Counted from the stretch's first letter, positions 1 through 8,879 are shown. The stretch: 64,000 nt of DNA from an uncultured Muribaculaceae bacterium (GCA_910585275.1 CAJUCW010000008.1:60194-124193), one strand, 5' to 3'. The notes: generated by a model not told the origin, from the letters alone. Numbers and translations are program-made.

Positions 1-496
1 GACCGACACCGCCACCTATGAGGGTGGTGATGCCGTTTGAAAGGCAGTTTTCCGCTTGCTGCGGCGAGCAGAAATGCACATGGCCGTCAATGCCGGCGGC
101 TGTAAGAATCATGTGTTCGCCTGAAATTGCATCGGTAGAGGGTCCGGTTACCAAATCGGGCGAAACACCATCCATTATATTGGGATTTCCGGCTTTACCG
201 ATACCTGCAATTTTACCGTCTTTCACACCCACGTCTGCTTTTACCACGCCTAAAAGAGGATCAAGGATGGTGACGTTTGTAATGACAAGGTCAAGGCTGC
301 CTGCATCTTCGGTGCAATCGTTAGCAAGTCCCATGCCATCGCGAAGGGTCTTTCCTCCGCCATATACCACCTCATCTCCATACGTGCGTAAGTCTTTTTC
401 AATCTCGACGTAGAGGTCGGTGTTGCCGAGACGAATCTTATCGCCCACAGTAGGGCCAAAAAGATCGTTATATTCTTTTCTTGAAATAGTAGCCAT
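1..496 (-). CDS. ureC: Urease subunit alpha, N-terminal part (gene cut by window edge)
   Basis: Catalytic subunit of urease, which hydrolyses urea to ammonia and carbamate at a di-nickel centre in the cytoplasm. Only the first 165 codons are present; the family is about 570 residues, so the rest lies beyond position 1. The start ATG at 494-496 gives MATISRKEYNDLFGPTVGD, the normal UreC beginning. The HVH pair at residues 139-141, within AAGIDGHVHF, matches the first two nickel-ligand histidines of the family. The carbamylated lysine and remaining ligands are outside the window. It follows ureB after 17 bases, so ureA-ureB-ureC is one transcription unit; accessory genes would be expected to the left but cannot be seen. 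Confidence 0.97.
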   Translation of the reverse strand, partial: MATISRKEYNDLFGPTVGDKIRLGNTDLYVEIEKDLRTYGDEVVYGGGKTLRDGMGLANDCTEDAGSLDLVITNVTILDPLLGVVKADVGVKDGKIAGIGKAGNPNIMDGVSPDLVTGPSTDAISGEHMILTAAGIDGHVHFCSPQQAENCLSNGITTLIGGGVG

Positions 497-513
497 ATCT
501 GAAGTGGTCTTAA

Positions 514-1056
514 TTATTTAACATTGTTGGTGAATTCGGCTTCCTCTTCCTCCTCAGGCTCAGATTTGAAACCGTATTCCGTCATGCGGCGTATAGCCTC
601 GATATTTTTGGGAAAGAACGAAGGCGTGTCTTCGTTACCCGTGTAACCGTTGACAAGGTCGTTGAATCCGATAACCCTCAGTTTGCCGGAATACTTCACA
701 AGTTCCACCTCTTTTTCTTCACCCGGCTCGAAACGAATAGCCGTTGTGGCGGGAATATTGAGATGATAACCGAAAGCCTTCGGTCTGTCGAATTCCATAT
801 AACGGTTCACTTCAAAGAAATGGAAGTGACTTCCGATTTGTATAGGGCGGTCGCCGGTGTTGCGTACTGTAAGTTTTACGGTGCGGCGGTCAACGTTATA
901 TTCGATAGGGTCTGCACTAAGGATTACACCTCCGACAGGCACATATTGCCGAGGAGTAAATCCGGGAGTGTTGGGATATGCTATATCCGGCTGACCCGAG
1001 AATACTCCGTTAGGAGTGACATATTCCTGGGCAGCGTTGTTATTCTCTTGACTCAT
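514..1056 (-). CDS. ureB: Urease subunit beta with N- and C-terminal extensions
   Basis: Structural subunit of the urease core. The family core (about 100 residues) is at roughly residues 42-145, beginning PVGGVILSADPIEYNVDRR and including TVRNTGDRPIQIGSHFHFFE. The protein is 180 residues: about 40 extra residues precede the core (polar, with TPNGVFSGQPDIAYPNTPGF) and about 35 follow it, ending in an acidic run (EPEEEEEAEF). The family match is certain; the role of the extensions is unknown. The gene lies 30 bases after ureA and 17 before ureC. The start ATG at 1056 is the only one that keeps the N-terminal segment, and no strong ribosome site decides it; a later start would still keep the core. 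Confidence 0.95.
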   Translation of the reverse strand: MSQENNNAAQEYVTPNGVFSGQPDIAYPNTPGFTPRQYVPVGGVILSADPIEYNVDRRTVKLTVRNTGDRPIQIGSHFHFFEVNRYMEFDRPKAFGYHLNIPATTAIRFEPGEEKEVELVKYSGKLRVIGFNDLVNGYTGNEDTPSFFPKNIEAIRRMTEYGFKSEPEEEEEAEFTNNVK

Positions 1057-1086
1057 AGCGATGATGTTATTAATTTACAACTACAA

Positions 1087-1389
1087 TTACTTGATAGGCT
1101 GATGAATGCTGACGAGTCGGGAGCCGTCGGTAAAGACAGCTTCAACCTGGAGCAACGATATCATGTCGGCCACACCTTCCATCACCTGGTCTTTTGTCAG
1201 GACGTTGGCGGCATCGTGCATAACTTCTTCCACAGTCTTTCCTTCACGGGCACCTTCGAGAGCTGCGCTTGTGATATAAGCCACAGCTTCCGGATAATTA
1301 AGTTTCAAGCCTTTCTTAAGACGTCGTTCTGCGATGAGCCCAACCATCAGCAGAGTGAGTTTGTCTTGCTCTTTCGGGGTAAAATGCAT
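1087..1389 (-). CDS. ureA: Urease subunit gamma
   Basis: Small structural subunit of urease, 100 residues, the standard length. It begins MHFTPKEQDKLTLLMVGLIA and contains the conserved LNYPEAVAYITSAALEGARE segment. It is the first gene of the ureABC unit transcribed leftward. The 5' region (1390-1659) is shared with a divergent ABC-ATPase gene and contains inverted repeats at 1447-1464 and 1540-1560 that could carry control sites. No clear promoter for ureA was found on the minus strand. Confidence 0.96.
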   Translation of the reverse strand: MHFTPKEQDKLTLLMVGLIAERRLKKGLKLNYPEAVAYITSAALEGAREGKTVEEVMHDAANVLTKDQVMEGVADMISLLQVEAVFTDGSRLVSIHQPIK

Positions 1390-1446
1390 AGTATGATAGA
1401 TTAGATGGTTTTGTTCTTGGGAACTATCATCAACATAAACCTTAGA

Positions 1447-1594
1447 GCCGGCAATTTTACCGGCATTCTTGTTTTGTTATAATTCTAACAAATCGATTGA
1501 AAATTGGTTCATCGGATGGAGAATGAATAAGAAAAGCCATTACAAAAAATTTTTTTGTAAAATTCTCCAGTCCGGAGATGTTTTATTAATTTTG
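1447..1594. promoter_or_regulatory. Divergent intergenic region: inverted repeats and a -7 box
   Basis: The gap 1390-1692 separates ureA from the rightward ABC/nickel-transport genes. Seen here: a GCCGG/CCGGC inverted repeat (1447-1451 and 1460-1464); a perfect 10-base-arm palindrome with one central base at 1540-1560 (left arm TTACAAAAAA); a smaller TCTCC/GGAGA repeat just after it; and a Bacteroidota-type -7 box TAATTTTG at 1587-1594 for rightward transcription, with no good -33 TTTG at the usual distance. The palindrome sits where a regulator of either side could bind. No regulator can be named. Confidence 0.45.
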
Positions 1595-1692
1595 CAAACC
1601 ATACTTTCAAGTCTGCGCAATCGCGCACGCCAATAGTTTGTGACCGTTGTCGTGGGATTGTGCAAACTTATTTTGTTTATACCGATAATTTG

Positions 1693-3117
1693 ATGAAAGA
1701 TTTGCTTATAGAATTTGAAAGCGATAGGCTCGGATACGGAAAAGTGGAACTTCGAAATCCGGGCAACATAGGGATTGCCTACGGAGTCACGGCCATAATT
1801 GGAAGGAACGGAAGCGGTAAAACCACATTAGGGACTATAATCGAAAAAGGGAGATATGCATATGGCAACAGACTTCGTTTTTCCAATCCGAATCTGAAAA
1901 TAAAGATGCTTTCTTTTGCCGACATACACTCCCTAAGCGGAATGGAGGCACAGTATTTCGCCCAACGTATGGAATCGACAATGAACGATATGGTCCCGAC
2001 CGTCACCGAGATTTTGGGAAACAAAGTAAAAAGCGGGAATTGGGTAGGACTGGCCGATTCATTGGGACTACGTGACGTGGAAGACAAAAAAATAAACTAT
2101 CTTTCGAGCGGCGAACTCAGAAAGCTAATCATCATCAATACGCTTCTTACAACCCCCGACTTACTTATACTCGACAATCCTTATATCGGACTCGACGCAG
2201 CCTCGCGTGAAGAACTCAATTCGATGCTTCATGATATGAAGGACAAAGGAATATCTGTGGTTTTACTTGTTTGTGACCCGAACGATATTCCATCTTTTAC
2301 AGACTATGTCATCTATTTAGAACGGCTACGAATAGTATCGATGGAAGCGCTAAAGGATTTCCTTTCCGCTTTACCCACCTCCGAGACATCCGAATCTCCT
2401 CTTGAAATACCTGCCCTCCCTTCTAAGCGCAAGCCGTTTTCATCCTACCACACGGCCTTTGAAATCAGCAACGGCCATATAAAGTATGGCGACAGACAAA
2501 TTCTTGATAAAGTTGACTGGAAGGTGATGAAAGGAGAGAAATGGGCCCTTACCGGCGCGAACGGTTCGGGGAAATCTTTATTACTTAGTATGGTTTGTGC
2601 GGATAATCCTCAAGGATATGCCAATGACATCACACTTTTCGACCGCAAGCGTGGAAGTGGCGAAAGCATCTGGGAGATAAAAGACCATATAGGGTATGTG
2701 TCGCCCGAAATGCAGCTTTTCTTCAGATCGGCTTCTTCCATCAGGGAAATAATAATACAAGGCCTCAGGAATACTCTCAACATGTATGGCAAACCCTCGG
2801 CAGAGGAGACGGGACAAGCCGAGGCATGGATGAACCTGTTGGAAATAGCACATCTGGCGGAACGTAAGTTTCAAGATTTGTCGGCGGGAGAACAACGTCT
2901 TGTGCTTGTGGCGAGGGCAATGATAAAACAGCCGGAACTATTGGTGCTTGACGAACCTCTTCACGGACTCGACAATAAGAACAAGCAACGTGTAAAACAG
3001 ATTATCGAGACACTCGTAGAGCGCAACGGCACCACCTTGATTTTCGTGACCCATTACAAGAGCGAAATTCCCAACTGTGTAGATCAAACCAAGACTCTCA
3101 TCAAATTACATACGTAA
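1693..3117 (+). CDS. ABC ATPase with two fused nucleotide-binding domains (ModF/PhrA-like)
   Basis: A 474-residue protein with two complete ATP-binding cassettes and no membrane segment. Domain 1: Walker A GRNGSGKTT, signature LSSGELRK, Walker B LLILDNP. Domain 2: Walker A GANGSGKS, signature LSAGEQRLV, Walker B LLVLDEP. This layout matches the soluble ModF/PhrA-like group, whose function is poorly defined. It precedes the ECF metal transporter by 120 bases on the same strand, but that transporter has its own ATPase (CbiO), so a direct partnership is not established. An in-frame GTG at 1660 would add 11 residues; the ATG at 1693 gives the better family-like start (MKDLLIEF). Confidence 0.75.
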   Translation: MKDLLIEFESDRLGYGKVELRNPGNIGIAYGVTAIIGRNGSGKTTLGTIIEKGRYAYGNRLRFSNPNLKIKMLSFADIHSLSGMEAQYFAQRMESTMNDMVPTVTEILGNKVKSGNWVGLADSLGLRDVEDKKINYLSSGELRKLIIINTLLTTPDLLILDNPYIGLDAASREELNSMLHDMKDKGISVVLLVCDPNDIPSFTDYVIYLERLRIVSMEALKDFLSALPTSETSESPLEIPALPSKRKPFSSYHTAFEISNGHIKYGDRQILDKVDWKVMKGEKWALTGANGSGKSLLLSMVCADNPQGYANDITLFDRKRGSGESIWEIKDHIGYVSPEMQLFFRSASSIREIIIQGLRNTLNMYGKPSAEETGQAEAWMNLLEIAHLAERKFQDLSAGEQRLVLVARAMIKQPELLVLDEPLHGLDNKNKQRVKQIIETLVERNGTTLIFVTHYKSEIPNCVDQTKTLIKLHT

Positions 3118-3159
3118 GCGGTTCAAAATTATGTTTAAGTCAACAGGCGCGTAAATCCC

Positions 3160-3218
3160 CAACTTTTCACTTTAAAAGTTGTTGAATATAAGTGAAAGCC
3201 TCTCCTTTTGCTTATATT
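3160..3218 (+). promoter_or_regulatory. Two hairpins in the leader of the ECF metal transporter operon
   Basis: In the 120-base gap before cbiM are two stem-loops. The first has 8-base arms (CAACTTTT at 3160-3167, AAAAGTTG at 3174-3181). The second is a 14-base-pair stem, 3185-3198 with 3205-3218, including two G-U pairs, closed by the loop CCTCTC. The second ends 19 bases before the cbiM start. Neither has a clear U-run, so simple termination is not obvious; an attenuator, an RNA sensor or a DNA operator built on the AATATAAG/CTTATATT repeat are all possible. Confidence 0.4.
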
Positions 3219-3237
3219 AACTTAAACGGTCAACATT

Positions 3238-4197
3238 ATGCATGTAGCAGACGCGCTTGTTTCCCCGGCAGTGGCAACCGTGGCGGGAGCAGTTTCAATA
3301 GCTCTCATAGGCATCTCCTCCCATAAAATAAAGTCAATTAAAAGAGACGACATCGTTCCGCTTATGGGAGTGATGGGTGCATTTATATTTGCCGCCCAAA
3401 TGATTAATTTTTCAATACCCGGCACAGGATCGAGCGGACATATAATAGGAGGTGTCCTTCTTTCCGCATTGATGGGACCCTGGGCGGGTTTCGTCACGCT
3501 GGTGTCAGTCCTTATCATCCAGTGTCTGGTCTTCGCCGATGGCGGTCTCATGGCCCTCGGCTGTAACATCATTAACATGGCTGCCATGAGCTGCCTGGTG
3601 GCATATCCGCTGATTTATAAACCTATTACAGGCAAATCATTAAGCAAATGGAGAATCACGACGGCTTCTATAGTCGCCTGTGTCGTAGGTCTTGAACTGG
3701 GTGCGATCCTTGTCACAATGGAAACCGAATTGTCAGGTATCACCGCCCTATCCACGTCACGGTTTCTTATGCTGATGGTTTCAATACATCTTGCCATAGG
3801 GATTTGTGAAGGAATCGCCACTGCCGTCGTACTCGACTTTATCGCCGGTTATAAACCGGATATGCTTTATATAAGGTCGGTGCATTCCGTAAAGTCAGAC
3901 AACGGCAAACTCTCTAAACGCACCAAAATCGTTTTATGGATTTTGGCAACAATCGCCCTGGTATTTGCCGTTTCCTTCACATGGATAGCGTCCGGCAATC
4001 CCGACGGCCTCGAATGGTCGATAGCAGGCATTACAGGCAGTCCGGAATTGGGAGAAGCGAAGGTGCCTCCCACCGCACTTATGCCCGATTATAATTCCAC
4101 ATTTTCCGGAATAGTCGGGGGAGTAATTGTAATGGTTATGCTTTGGTGCGTATGTACATTATTATTCAGGAAACGTAAGATAGCCGTAAAAGCATAA
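3238..4197 (+). CDS. ECF metal transporter substrate-binding membrane protein, fused CbiM/NikM plus PDGLE domain
   Basis: Substrate-specific component of a nickel or cobalt energy-coupling-factor transporter in the inner membrane. The N-terminus MHVADAL fixes the start: in this family Met1-His2 form part of the metal site. His68 in SGHIIGGVLL is a further likely ligand. Several hydrophobic segments fill residues 10-205; the PDGLE motif at 255-259 marks a fused C-terminal NikN/CbiN-type domain. It is followed one base later by cbiQ and then cbiO. Sequence alone does not separate Ni from Co; the neighbouring urease operon favours nickel, the neighbouring B12 operon leaves cobalt open. Confidence 0.9.
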   Translation: MHVADALVSPAVATVAGAVSIALIGISSHKIKSIKRDDIVPLMGVMGAFIFAAQMINFSIPGTGSSGHIIGGVLLSALMGPWAGFVTLVSVLIIQCLVFADGGLMALGCNIINMAAMSCLVAYPLIYKPITGKSLSKWRITTASIVACVVGLELGAILVTMETELSGITALSTSRFLMLMVSIHLAIGICEGIATAVVLDFIAGYKPDMLYIRSVHSVKSDNGKLSKRTKIVLWILATIALVFAVSFTWIASGNPDGLEWSIAGITGSPELGEAKVPPTALMPDYNSTFSGIVGGVIVMVMLWCVCTLLFRKRKIAVKA

Positions 4198-4198
4198 G

Positions 4199-4981
4199 AT
4201 GGAGGCCATCGAGAAGACATACCGGCAAATAGTCTATGAAAAGGGGGATAGCGGATTTATTTCCGCCCCCTCGATGCTTGTTGTGACACTACTGTTCATC
4301 ATAGCAGTGCTGAGTGTGCCTGTGCAAGAACCACAGAAGATAATATGGTTTGCGGTATATCCAATTATAGCGTCGGAAATAACAAGCATCGGCTTTGGCA
4401 AAGTTTTTATAAAATCGTTATGGATAATTCCGTTTATAGCATTAATCGGAATATTTAATCCGATAATCGACACACGGACCGCATTCCGCGTAGGGAACGT
4501 CGGAGTTAGTTGCGGATGGGTCAGTTTCACTTCAATCATTCTGAGAGGGCTCCTTTCCTTTCAGGCGGTATTGATTCTTGTAATGACAACAGGATTCCTC
4601 GACATGTTCAACTCAATGAGAAGACTGGGTTGCCCGGCCGTTCTCACAACCCAACTTCTTCTCACTTACAGATACATCGCTGTGATTATGGAGGAAGCCC
4701 TGACGATGAAAAGGGCACGCACGGCAAGAGGATACGGAAAAAAGAAATACCCGTTGGTTTTATGGGGGAGACTTGTGGGACAATTGCTCGTGAGAAGCAT
4801 GCAGAGGGCCACTCGAATCCATAAAGCCATGTGTGCGCGCGGCTTCAACGGCACAATGCCAACCGGCAACAGCCTTTCATGGAATGGCAGGGCATTTTTA
4901 TGGCTTGCCGTGTGGATCACCGTAATCATAGCTTTACGGTTTATAGATTTCTCCGACTTTATAACGAATTACGCCATATGA
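4199..4981 (+). CDS. cbiQ: ECF transporter T component (CbiQ/NikQ family)
   Basis: Transmembrane coupling subunit linking the substrate-binding protein to the ATPase. 260 residues with hydrophobic segments around 27-42, 48-90, 106-130 and 232-248. Two coupling motifs are visible: ARG at 176-178 (in ARTARGYG) and at 213-215 (in MCARGFNG), the two short helices that dock on the ATPase in this family. The start ATG lies one base after the cbiM stop, and the stop overlaps the cbiO start in ATGA, so the three genes are translationally coupled. Confidence 0.93.
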   Translation: MEAIEKTYRQIVYEKGDSGFISAPSMLVVTLLFIIAVLSVPVQEPQKIIWFAVYPIIASEITSIGFGKVFIKSLWIIPFIALIGIFNPIIDTRTAFRVGNVGVSCGWVSFTSIILRGLLSFQAVLILVMTTGFLDMFNSMRRLGCPAVLTTQLLLTYRYIAVIMEEALTMKRARTARGYGKKKYPLVLWGRLVGQLLVRSMQRATRIHKAMCARGFNGTMPTGNSLSWNGRAFLWLAVWITVIIALRFIDFSDFITNYAI

Positions 4982-5670
4982 GCCATCATTTCATAAGATT
5001 CGATAACGTTAAATACACCTATCCCGACGGGTCGGAAGCCTTGAAAGGAGTTAGTTTTACAATCACCCACGGCGAGCGCGTGGCGTTGCTCGGACTTAAC
5101 GGTTCGGGTAAATCGACGCTGATTCTCCATACTAACGGACTTCTCCTTCCAACTTCCGGTAAAGTCAACATCGGTGGAATCCCGATTACTGAAAAGACGG
5201 CACCGACAGTAAGAAAATCGGTTGGAATGGTGTTTCAGAATCCCGATGATATGCTGTTTATGCCCACGGTTTATGATGACGTGGCATTCGGCCCACGCAA
5301 CATGAATCTCCCCGAGGACGAGGTGGAAAAGAGAGTAACGGAAGCTCTCGATGCAGTAGGATTGGCGGGGCTTGAAAAGAAGAGCGCATTCCAGTTGTCG
5401 GGCGGTCAAAAAAGGAGTGCGGCGATAGCATCGGTGCTTTCTATGGAGCCAGACATCCTCGTGCTCGACGAGCCTACCGCAAACCTTGACCTCCTCGCCA
5501 GGCATAATCTTATAAAACTGCTCGACTCTTTTCACCATACCATTCTCGTTGCCACGCACGACCTTGAAATGGCGACAGCCCTATGCAGCCGATCGATTCT
5601 GTTGAAAGAGGGCAGAATTATAGCCGACGGGCCGACCGGCGAAGTTATCGAAAACTTCAACGTCTTTTAA
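4978..5670 (+). CDS. cbiO: ECF transporter ATPase (CbiO/NikO family)
   Basis: Energy-coupling ATPase of the metal transporter. 230 residues from the ATG at 4978 (MSHHFIRFDNVKYTYPDG). It has Walker A GLNGSGKST, Q-loop VFQNPDD, signature LSGGQKRSA, Walker B ILVLDEPTANLD and switch histidine in VATHD. An upstream in-frame ATG at 4831 is rejected because it would lie deep inside cbiQ. Single cassette, the usual CbiO length being about 230-280. Its last 14 bases overlap the end of the convergent BtuC-like gene, so the two operons run into each other with no terminator between. Confidence 0.95.
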   Translation: MSHHFIRFDNVKYTYPDGSEALKGVSFTITHGERVALLGLNGSGKSTLILHTNGLLLPTSGKVNIGGIPITEKTAPTVRKSVGMVFQNPDDMLFMPTVYDDVAFGPRNMNLPEDEVEKRVTEALDAVGLAGLEKKSAFQLSGGQKRSAAIASVLSMEPDILVLDEPTANLDLLARHNLIKLLDSFHHTILVATHDLEMATALCSRSILLKEGRIIADGPTGEVIENFNVF

Positions 5671-6652
5671 GAATAACCGCAAGTATCACCGGTGCTCCGA
5701 TAAGAGAAGTAAGCGCATTGATTGGGATAACCGTATTATCGGGCATTGTACTCGCCAAATTGCAAGCAAGCGCGGTTACAGCACCGGTGAGCATGGTTGC
5801 CGGGATAAGAATCCAATGGTTGTCAGTGCGGAAATAGAATCTTGAGACATGCGGGATTGCCAAACCTATAAAAGCTACAGGCCCGCAATATGCCGTAATT
5901 ATTCCTGTAAGGAGTCCGGTACACACCAAAAGCATATTTCTGACGGCAACGACCCTGACACCGAGATTGCGGGCATAACTGTCGCCCAAAAGCAGTATGT
6001 TCAATGGTTTTGCAAGAAGGAGCGACAATGCAAGCCCGATGATTACAATCGTGGAAAAGACGGGAAGCTGCGACATTGAGACGTCGCCGAAAGTACCCAT
6101 TCCCCACATCACATATCCCTGCACCCCTTGCGCGCTCGCAACGGAAGAAAGCAACGTGACCACGGACGATGCCAAATATCCTATCATAATACCTGTAATC
6201 AGAAGCATGAGGTCATTCCTGACAACTGTTGACAGGAAAACAAGGACTGCCATGACCGTCATACTTCCTAAGACCGCTCCGGCCACAATCGCGGTATAAC
6301 CGCCCCATGACCATCCACCTATTGAAAATGTACCGCCGAGAAAAAGCATTACAAGGGCGACTCCGAGTCCGGCACCGGAACTGATGCCGAGAATTGACGG
6401 CCCGGCAAGGGGATTCCTGAAGGCCGTCTGGAGCATGAGACCCGACACTCCGAGCCCCGCTCCGGCAAGCAAAGCAGTGACAGCCTGTGGCAACCTACTC
6501 CCAAGTATGATAAAGCCTACAGCATCATCAGGCGAAAGACGGCCAATGAGTGCGGAAAGCACGTCGGCGGCAGGGATATGGACCGCTCCGAAAAAAACGT
6601 TGGCAACAAACAAGGCCAACGTTAGCAAAGCCAATATGATGAATTTAATCAC
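5657..6652 (-). CDS. FecCD/BtuC-family ABC permease, probably vitamin B12
   Basis: Inner-membrane permease of a cobalamin/siderophore-type ABC importer. 331 residues, largely hydrophobic. Family motifs include LPQAVTALLAGAGLGVSGLM and the following NPLAGPSILGISSGAGLG. The family alone cannot tell B12 from iron-siderophore; B12 is chosen because the operon starts behind a cobalamin riboswitch. It overlaps the binding-protein gene by 4 bases. The expected next gene, a BtuD-type ATPase, is absent: the next ORF is the convergent cbiO. Confidence 0.85.
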   Translation of the reverse strand: MIKFIILALLTLALFVANVFFGAVHIPAADVLSALIGRLSPDDAVGFIILGSRLPQAVTALLAGAGLGVSGLMLQTAFRNPLAGPSILGISSGAGLGVALVMLFLGGTFSIGGWSWGGYTAIVAGAVLGSMTVMAVLVFLSTVVRNDLMLLITGIMIGYLASSVVTLLSSVASAQGVQGYVMWGMGTFGDVSMSQLPVFSTIVIIGLALSLLLAKPLNILLLGDSYARNLGVRVVAVRNMLLVCTGLLTGIITAYCGPVAFIGLAIPHVSRFYFRTDNHWILIPATMLTGAVTALACNLASTMPDNTVIPINALTSLIGAPVILAVILKRR

Positions 6653-7794
6653 TCCCTGTTTAATTTAAAAAAATAACTTTTTCCAGTCTCCTTCACACCG
6701 GCTTCCGGATGCAACAATGAAATCAAGTCACAGAGAATCCACTGCGGATGAAACGCCATGTCGTCGAACAAATGGCTGACGGAGGTGTCGCTTCCATACA
6801 CATTGCCGTCCTTATAAGCTTTGAACCTTGTATATATAGGTTTGTCGGCAGCCAATGACTTCATTGTAACGTTATTGTAGGCATATCGTATGAGCCATAC
6901 ATCGGCATCGCCGGCCTCCATAAGAACCTTCTCAGGACTAAGTTGAAGACTGCCTGACACTTTATAACCTTCAAACGGATTGGCAGCGCCCGCATCTTTC
7001 AACATAATACCCATGGTGGAGTTCCCTCCGGGCACGTTCCACGACTGACCATAGACACGGTCGAGTAAAACCTTCGGCCTCGACACCGTGGCTGACGCCC
7101 TACCCTTCAATTCCAAATATTCCTGTTCCGTCTGTTTGAAAAGGGAATCGGCCTTTTCCTTCTCGCCGTAAAGCCTGCCATAGAATTTCATCCATTCCGC
7201 CCTGCCAAGAGGGGAAGTCTCCATATAATCGGCACATTCCACTATAGGAATTCCCGCCGCACCGAGTTTCCCGTGACCGTTGGAATTTTCGAACGGCGAA
7301 AGCAAGACAGCTCCCGGGGAAAGTTTCAATATCTTCTCCACATTCGGCGACATGCTATTGCCGCAATCTTTTGTTTTGCCGTTGGCAAGACGCTCTTTCA
7401 GCCATGGTTGCAGAACGTATTCCGTATCGCAAACCCCCGACACGGCATCTTCCACTCCCAATTCGTGGATAAGGGAATTATGAACTACGGAAAAAACCAC
7501 CGATTTCTGTAAAGGAACGTTTATAACTTTGGCAGAAGGATAGCCGTCGGGACGTTGGAATCCTTTTTCAAGCAAGATATAATTCTGCAAGATTTTTGTA
7601 GTGTCCCAAGGATTGCGAATATTCACGACCGAGAAACCTTCATGTTCCTCTATCGCAAGATTGGCCGCGTAGCGGATCTCAACAGTGTCTCCTTCAGCAA
7701 AGGAAGCGGCACCGTTCCCTCCGCACCCGTGCAGAAGGAACAATGCCGCCGCTAAAGCAAACATGAAGACGCAATTTTTGACTGCGCTCAGCAT
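6649..7794 (-). CDS. Periplasmic binding lipoprotein of the B12 ABC importer (BtuF-like)
   Basis: 381 residues. The N-terminus is a hydrophobic signal ending in a lipobox (FLLHGC, followed by GGNG), so it is probably a lipoprotein. The body has the class III binding-protein pattern: an N-lobe with IHELGVEDAVSGVCD, an AVLLSPFENSNG strand, a long linking helix near 215-240, and a C-lobe with VLLDRVYGQSWNVPGG. This fold carries cobalamin, haem or siderophores; the B12 assignment rests on the riboswitch and the BtuB/BtuG-like neighbours. It follows the propeller lipoprotein after 2 bases and overlaps the permease by 4. Confidence 0.82.
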   Translation of the reverse strand: MLSAVKNCVFMFALAAALFLLHGCGGNGAASFAEGDTVEIRYAANLAIEEHEGFSVVNIRNPWDTTKILQNYILLEKGFQRPDGYPSAKVINVPLQKSVVFSVVHNSLIHELGVEDAVSGVCDTEYVLQPWLKERLANGKTKDCGNSMSPNVEKILKLSPGAVLLSPFENSNGHGKLGAAGIPIVECADYMETSPLGRAEWMKFYGRLYGEKEKADSLFKQTEQEYLELKGRASATVSRPKVLLDRVYGQSWNVPGGNSTMGIMLKDAGAANPFEGYKVSGSLQLSPEKVLMEAGDADVWLIRYAYNNVTMKSLAADKPIYTRFKAYKDGNVYGSDTSVSHLFDDMAFHPQWILCDLISLLHPEAGVKETGKSYFFKLNRE

Positions 7795-7796
7795 GA

Positions 7797-8879
7797 TTAT
7801 TCCATATTAAAGAAAATACAAGCCGGACCCGCACCGATATCGTATTTCTTGATAAATTTTCCGTCGAGGGTGTATTCGCAAACGTAGCCGGGCAAGGTAT
7901 AGCTTGCAAATCCGTTTTCCATAGGGAATGAAGAAATCAATATAACATCTCTGAACGGATCGACTCCGATTCCGGACGGTGCCTCTACCTCCGGAAATTT
8001 CATTTCGGTTTTCGTCTTCGTCACGAGGTCATATTTCCAGTAACTAACCGGTTCACCCCATGGAGCATTTATAAGATATAGGGTGTTACCCTTGATATCT
8101 CCCATTGTGGCATCGCCTATCACTTCATATTCAGTATGTGCATTAATTTTGGCAAGCACAGCCTTGTGTGTCACATTATAGCCATCATAAACTGGTGCGG
8201 ATATCACGAAAAGTTCCGTGCCGTTCGAAAGGAACTTCTGTGGATTGATAGGAACGTTGAATTCTTTCAATTCCATGAACGGATTGATCGACACCGCCGT
8301 TCCGGTGGTACCGTAGCCGGCGGAGTGGGAGCAATTAGGCACGTAAATCACATCGCCCATTATAGCAGGCACCTCAGGGTTGACACCGACTTTGACAGCC
8401 CCGTCAATCACCATATAGGCCGTGTCAATACGCGCAAGAAAACCCTCGTCCATAGTCACATACACGTAACCCCTTTTTGCCACCATTCCCCTCGGGCTTT
8501 TACCCTTGTCGGAGTCTTCGAGTTTGATTTGCTTGATGCTCTTATAGGTATGCTTGTCCAATATCTCTATGGTCTTGGATTGCCAGGCACCGATGTAAAT
8601 CTTCGACCCATAAGCCACCCCGCACTGAGGCGTGGCTCCGATGCTTCTTTGGTTGACGGTCTTGAATACGTGTTCAGAAAGGTTATCGCTCCCATAATCA
8701 AGCACATTGAGAGAACCCTCGATGTTGTCGAAGTAGCTTCCCTGATTCAAGATATAAGCTCCTGCCGACACTGTCGGGAAATCAGGGTTACTACCGATAT
8801 TGTCACTGCTTTCCTCGCACGACGAAAAAACGGTAAGCGCGATTGTTGCAACCGCGAACGGATAATTAAATCTCTTCAT
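7797..8879 (-). CDS. Surface beta-propeller lipoprotein, BtuG-like
   Basis: 360 residues with a lipobox ending at Cys21 (LTVFSSC) followed by acidic and Ser residues, as in exported Bacteroidota lipoproteins. The rest has YncE/DUF5074-type propeller repeats, for example VAYGSKIYIGAWQSKTIEIL, then a GYVYVTMDEG blade and VDPFRDVILISS. In Bacteroides, BtuG is a surface propeller that binds cobalamin and hands it to BtuB. Position between a TonB-dependent receptor and a BtuF-like gene, under a cobalamin riboswitch, supports the same role; sequence similarity to known BtuG could not be tested here. Confidence 0.75.
   Translation of the reverse strand: MKRFNYPFAVATIALTVFSSCEESSDNIGSNPDFPTVSAGAYILNQGSYFDNIEGSLNVLDYGSDNLSEHVFKTVNQRSIGATPQCGVAYGSKIYIGAWQSKTIEILDKHTYKSIKQIKLEDSDKGKSPRGMVAKRGYVYVTMDEGFLARIDTAYMVIDGAVKVGVNPEVPAIMGDVIYVPNCSHSAGYGTTGTAVSINPFMELKEFNVPINPQKFLSNGTELFVISAPVYDGYNVTHKAVLAKINAHTEYEVIGDATMGDIKGNTLYLINAPWGEPVSYWKYDLVTKTKTEMKFPEVEAPSGIGVDPFRDVILISSFPMENGFASYTLPGYVCEYTLDGKFIKKYDIGAGPACIFFNME

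Noticed and set aside
4831..4977. Upstream start of cbiO at 4831
   Set aside because: It would overlap 147 bases of cbiQ; the ATG at 4978 in the ATGA overlap gives the normal family start.
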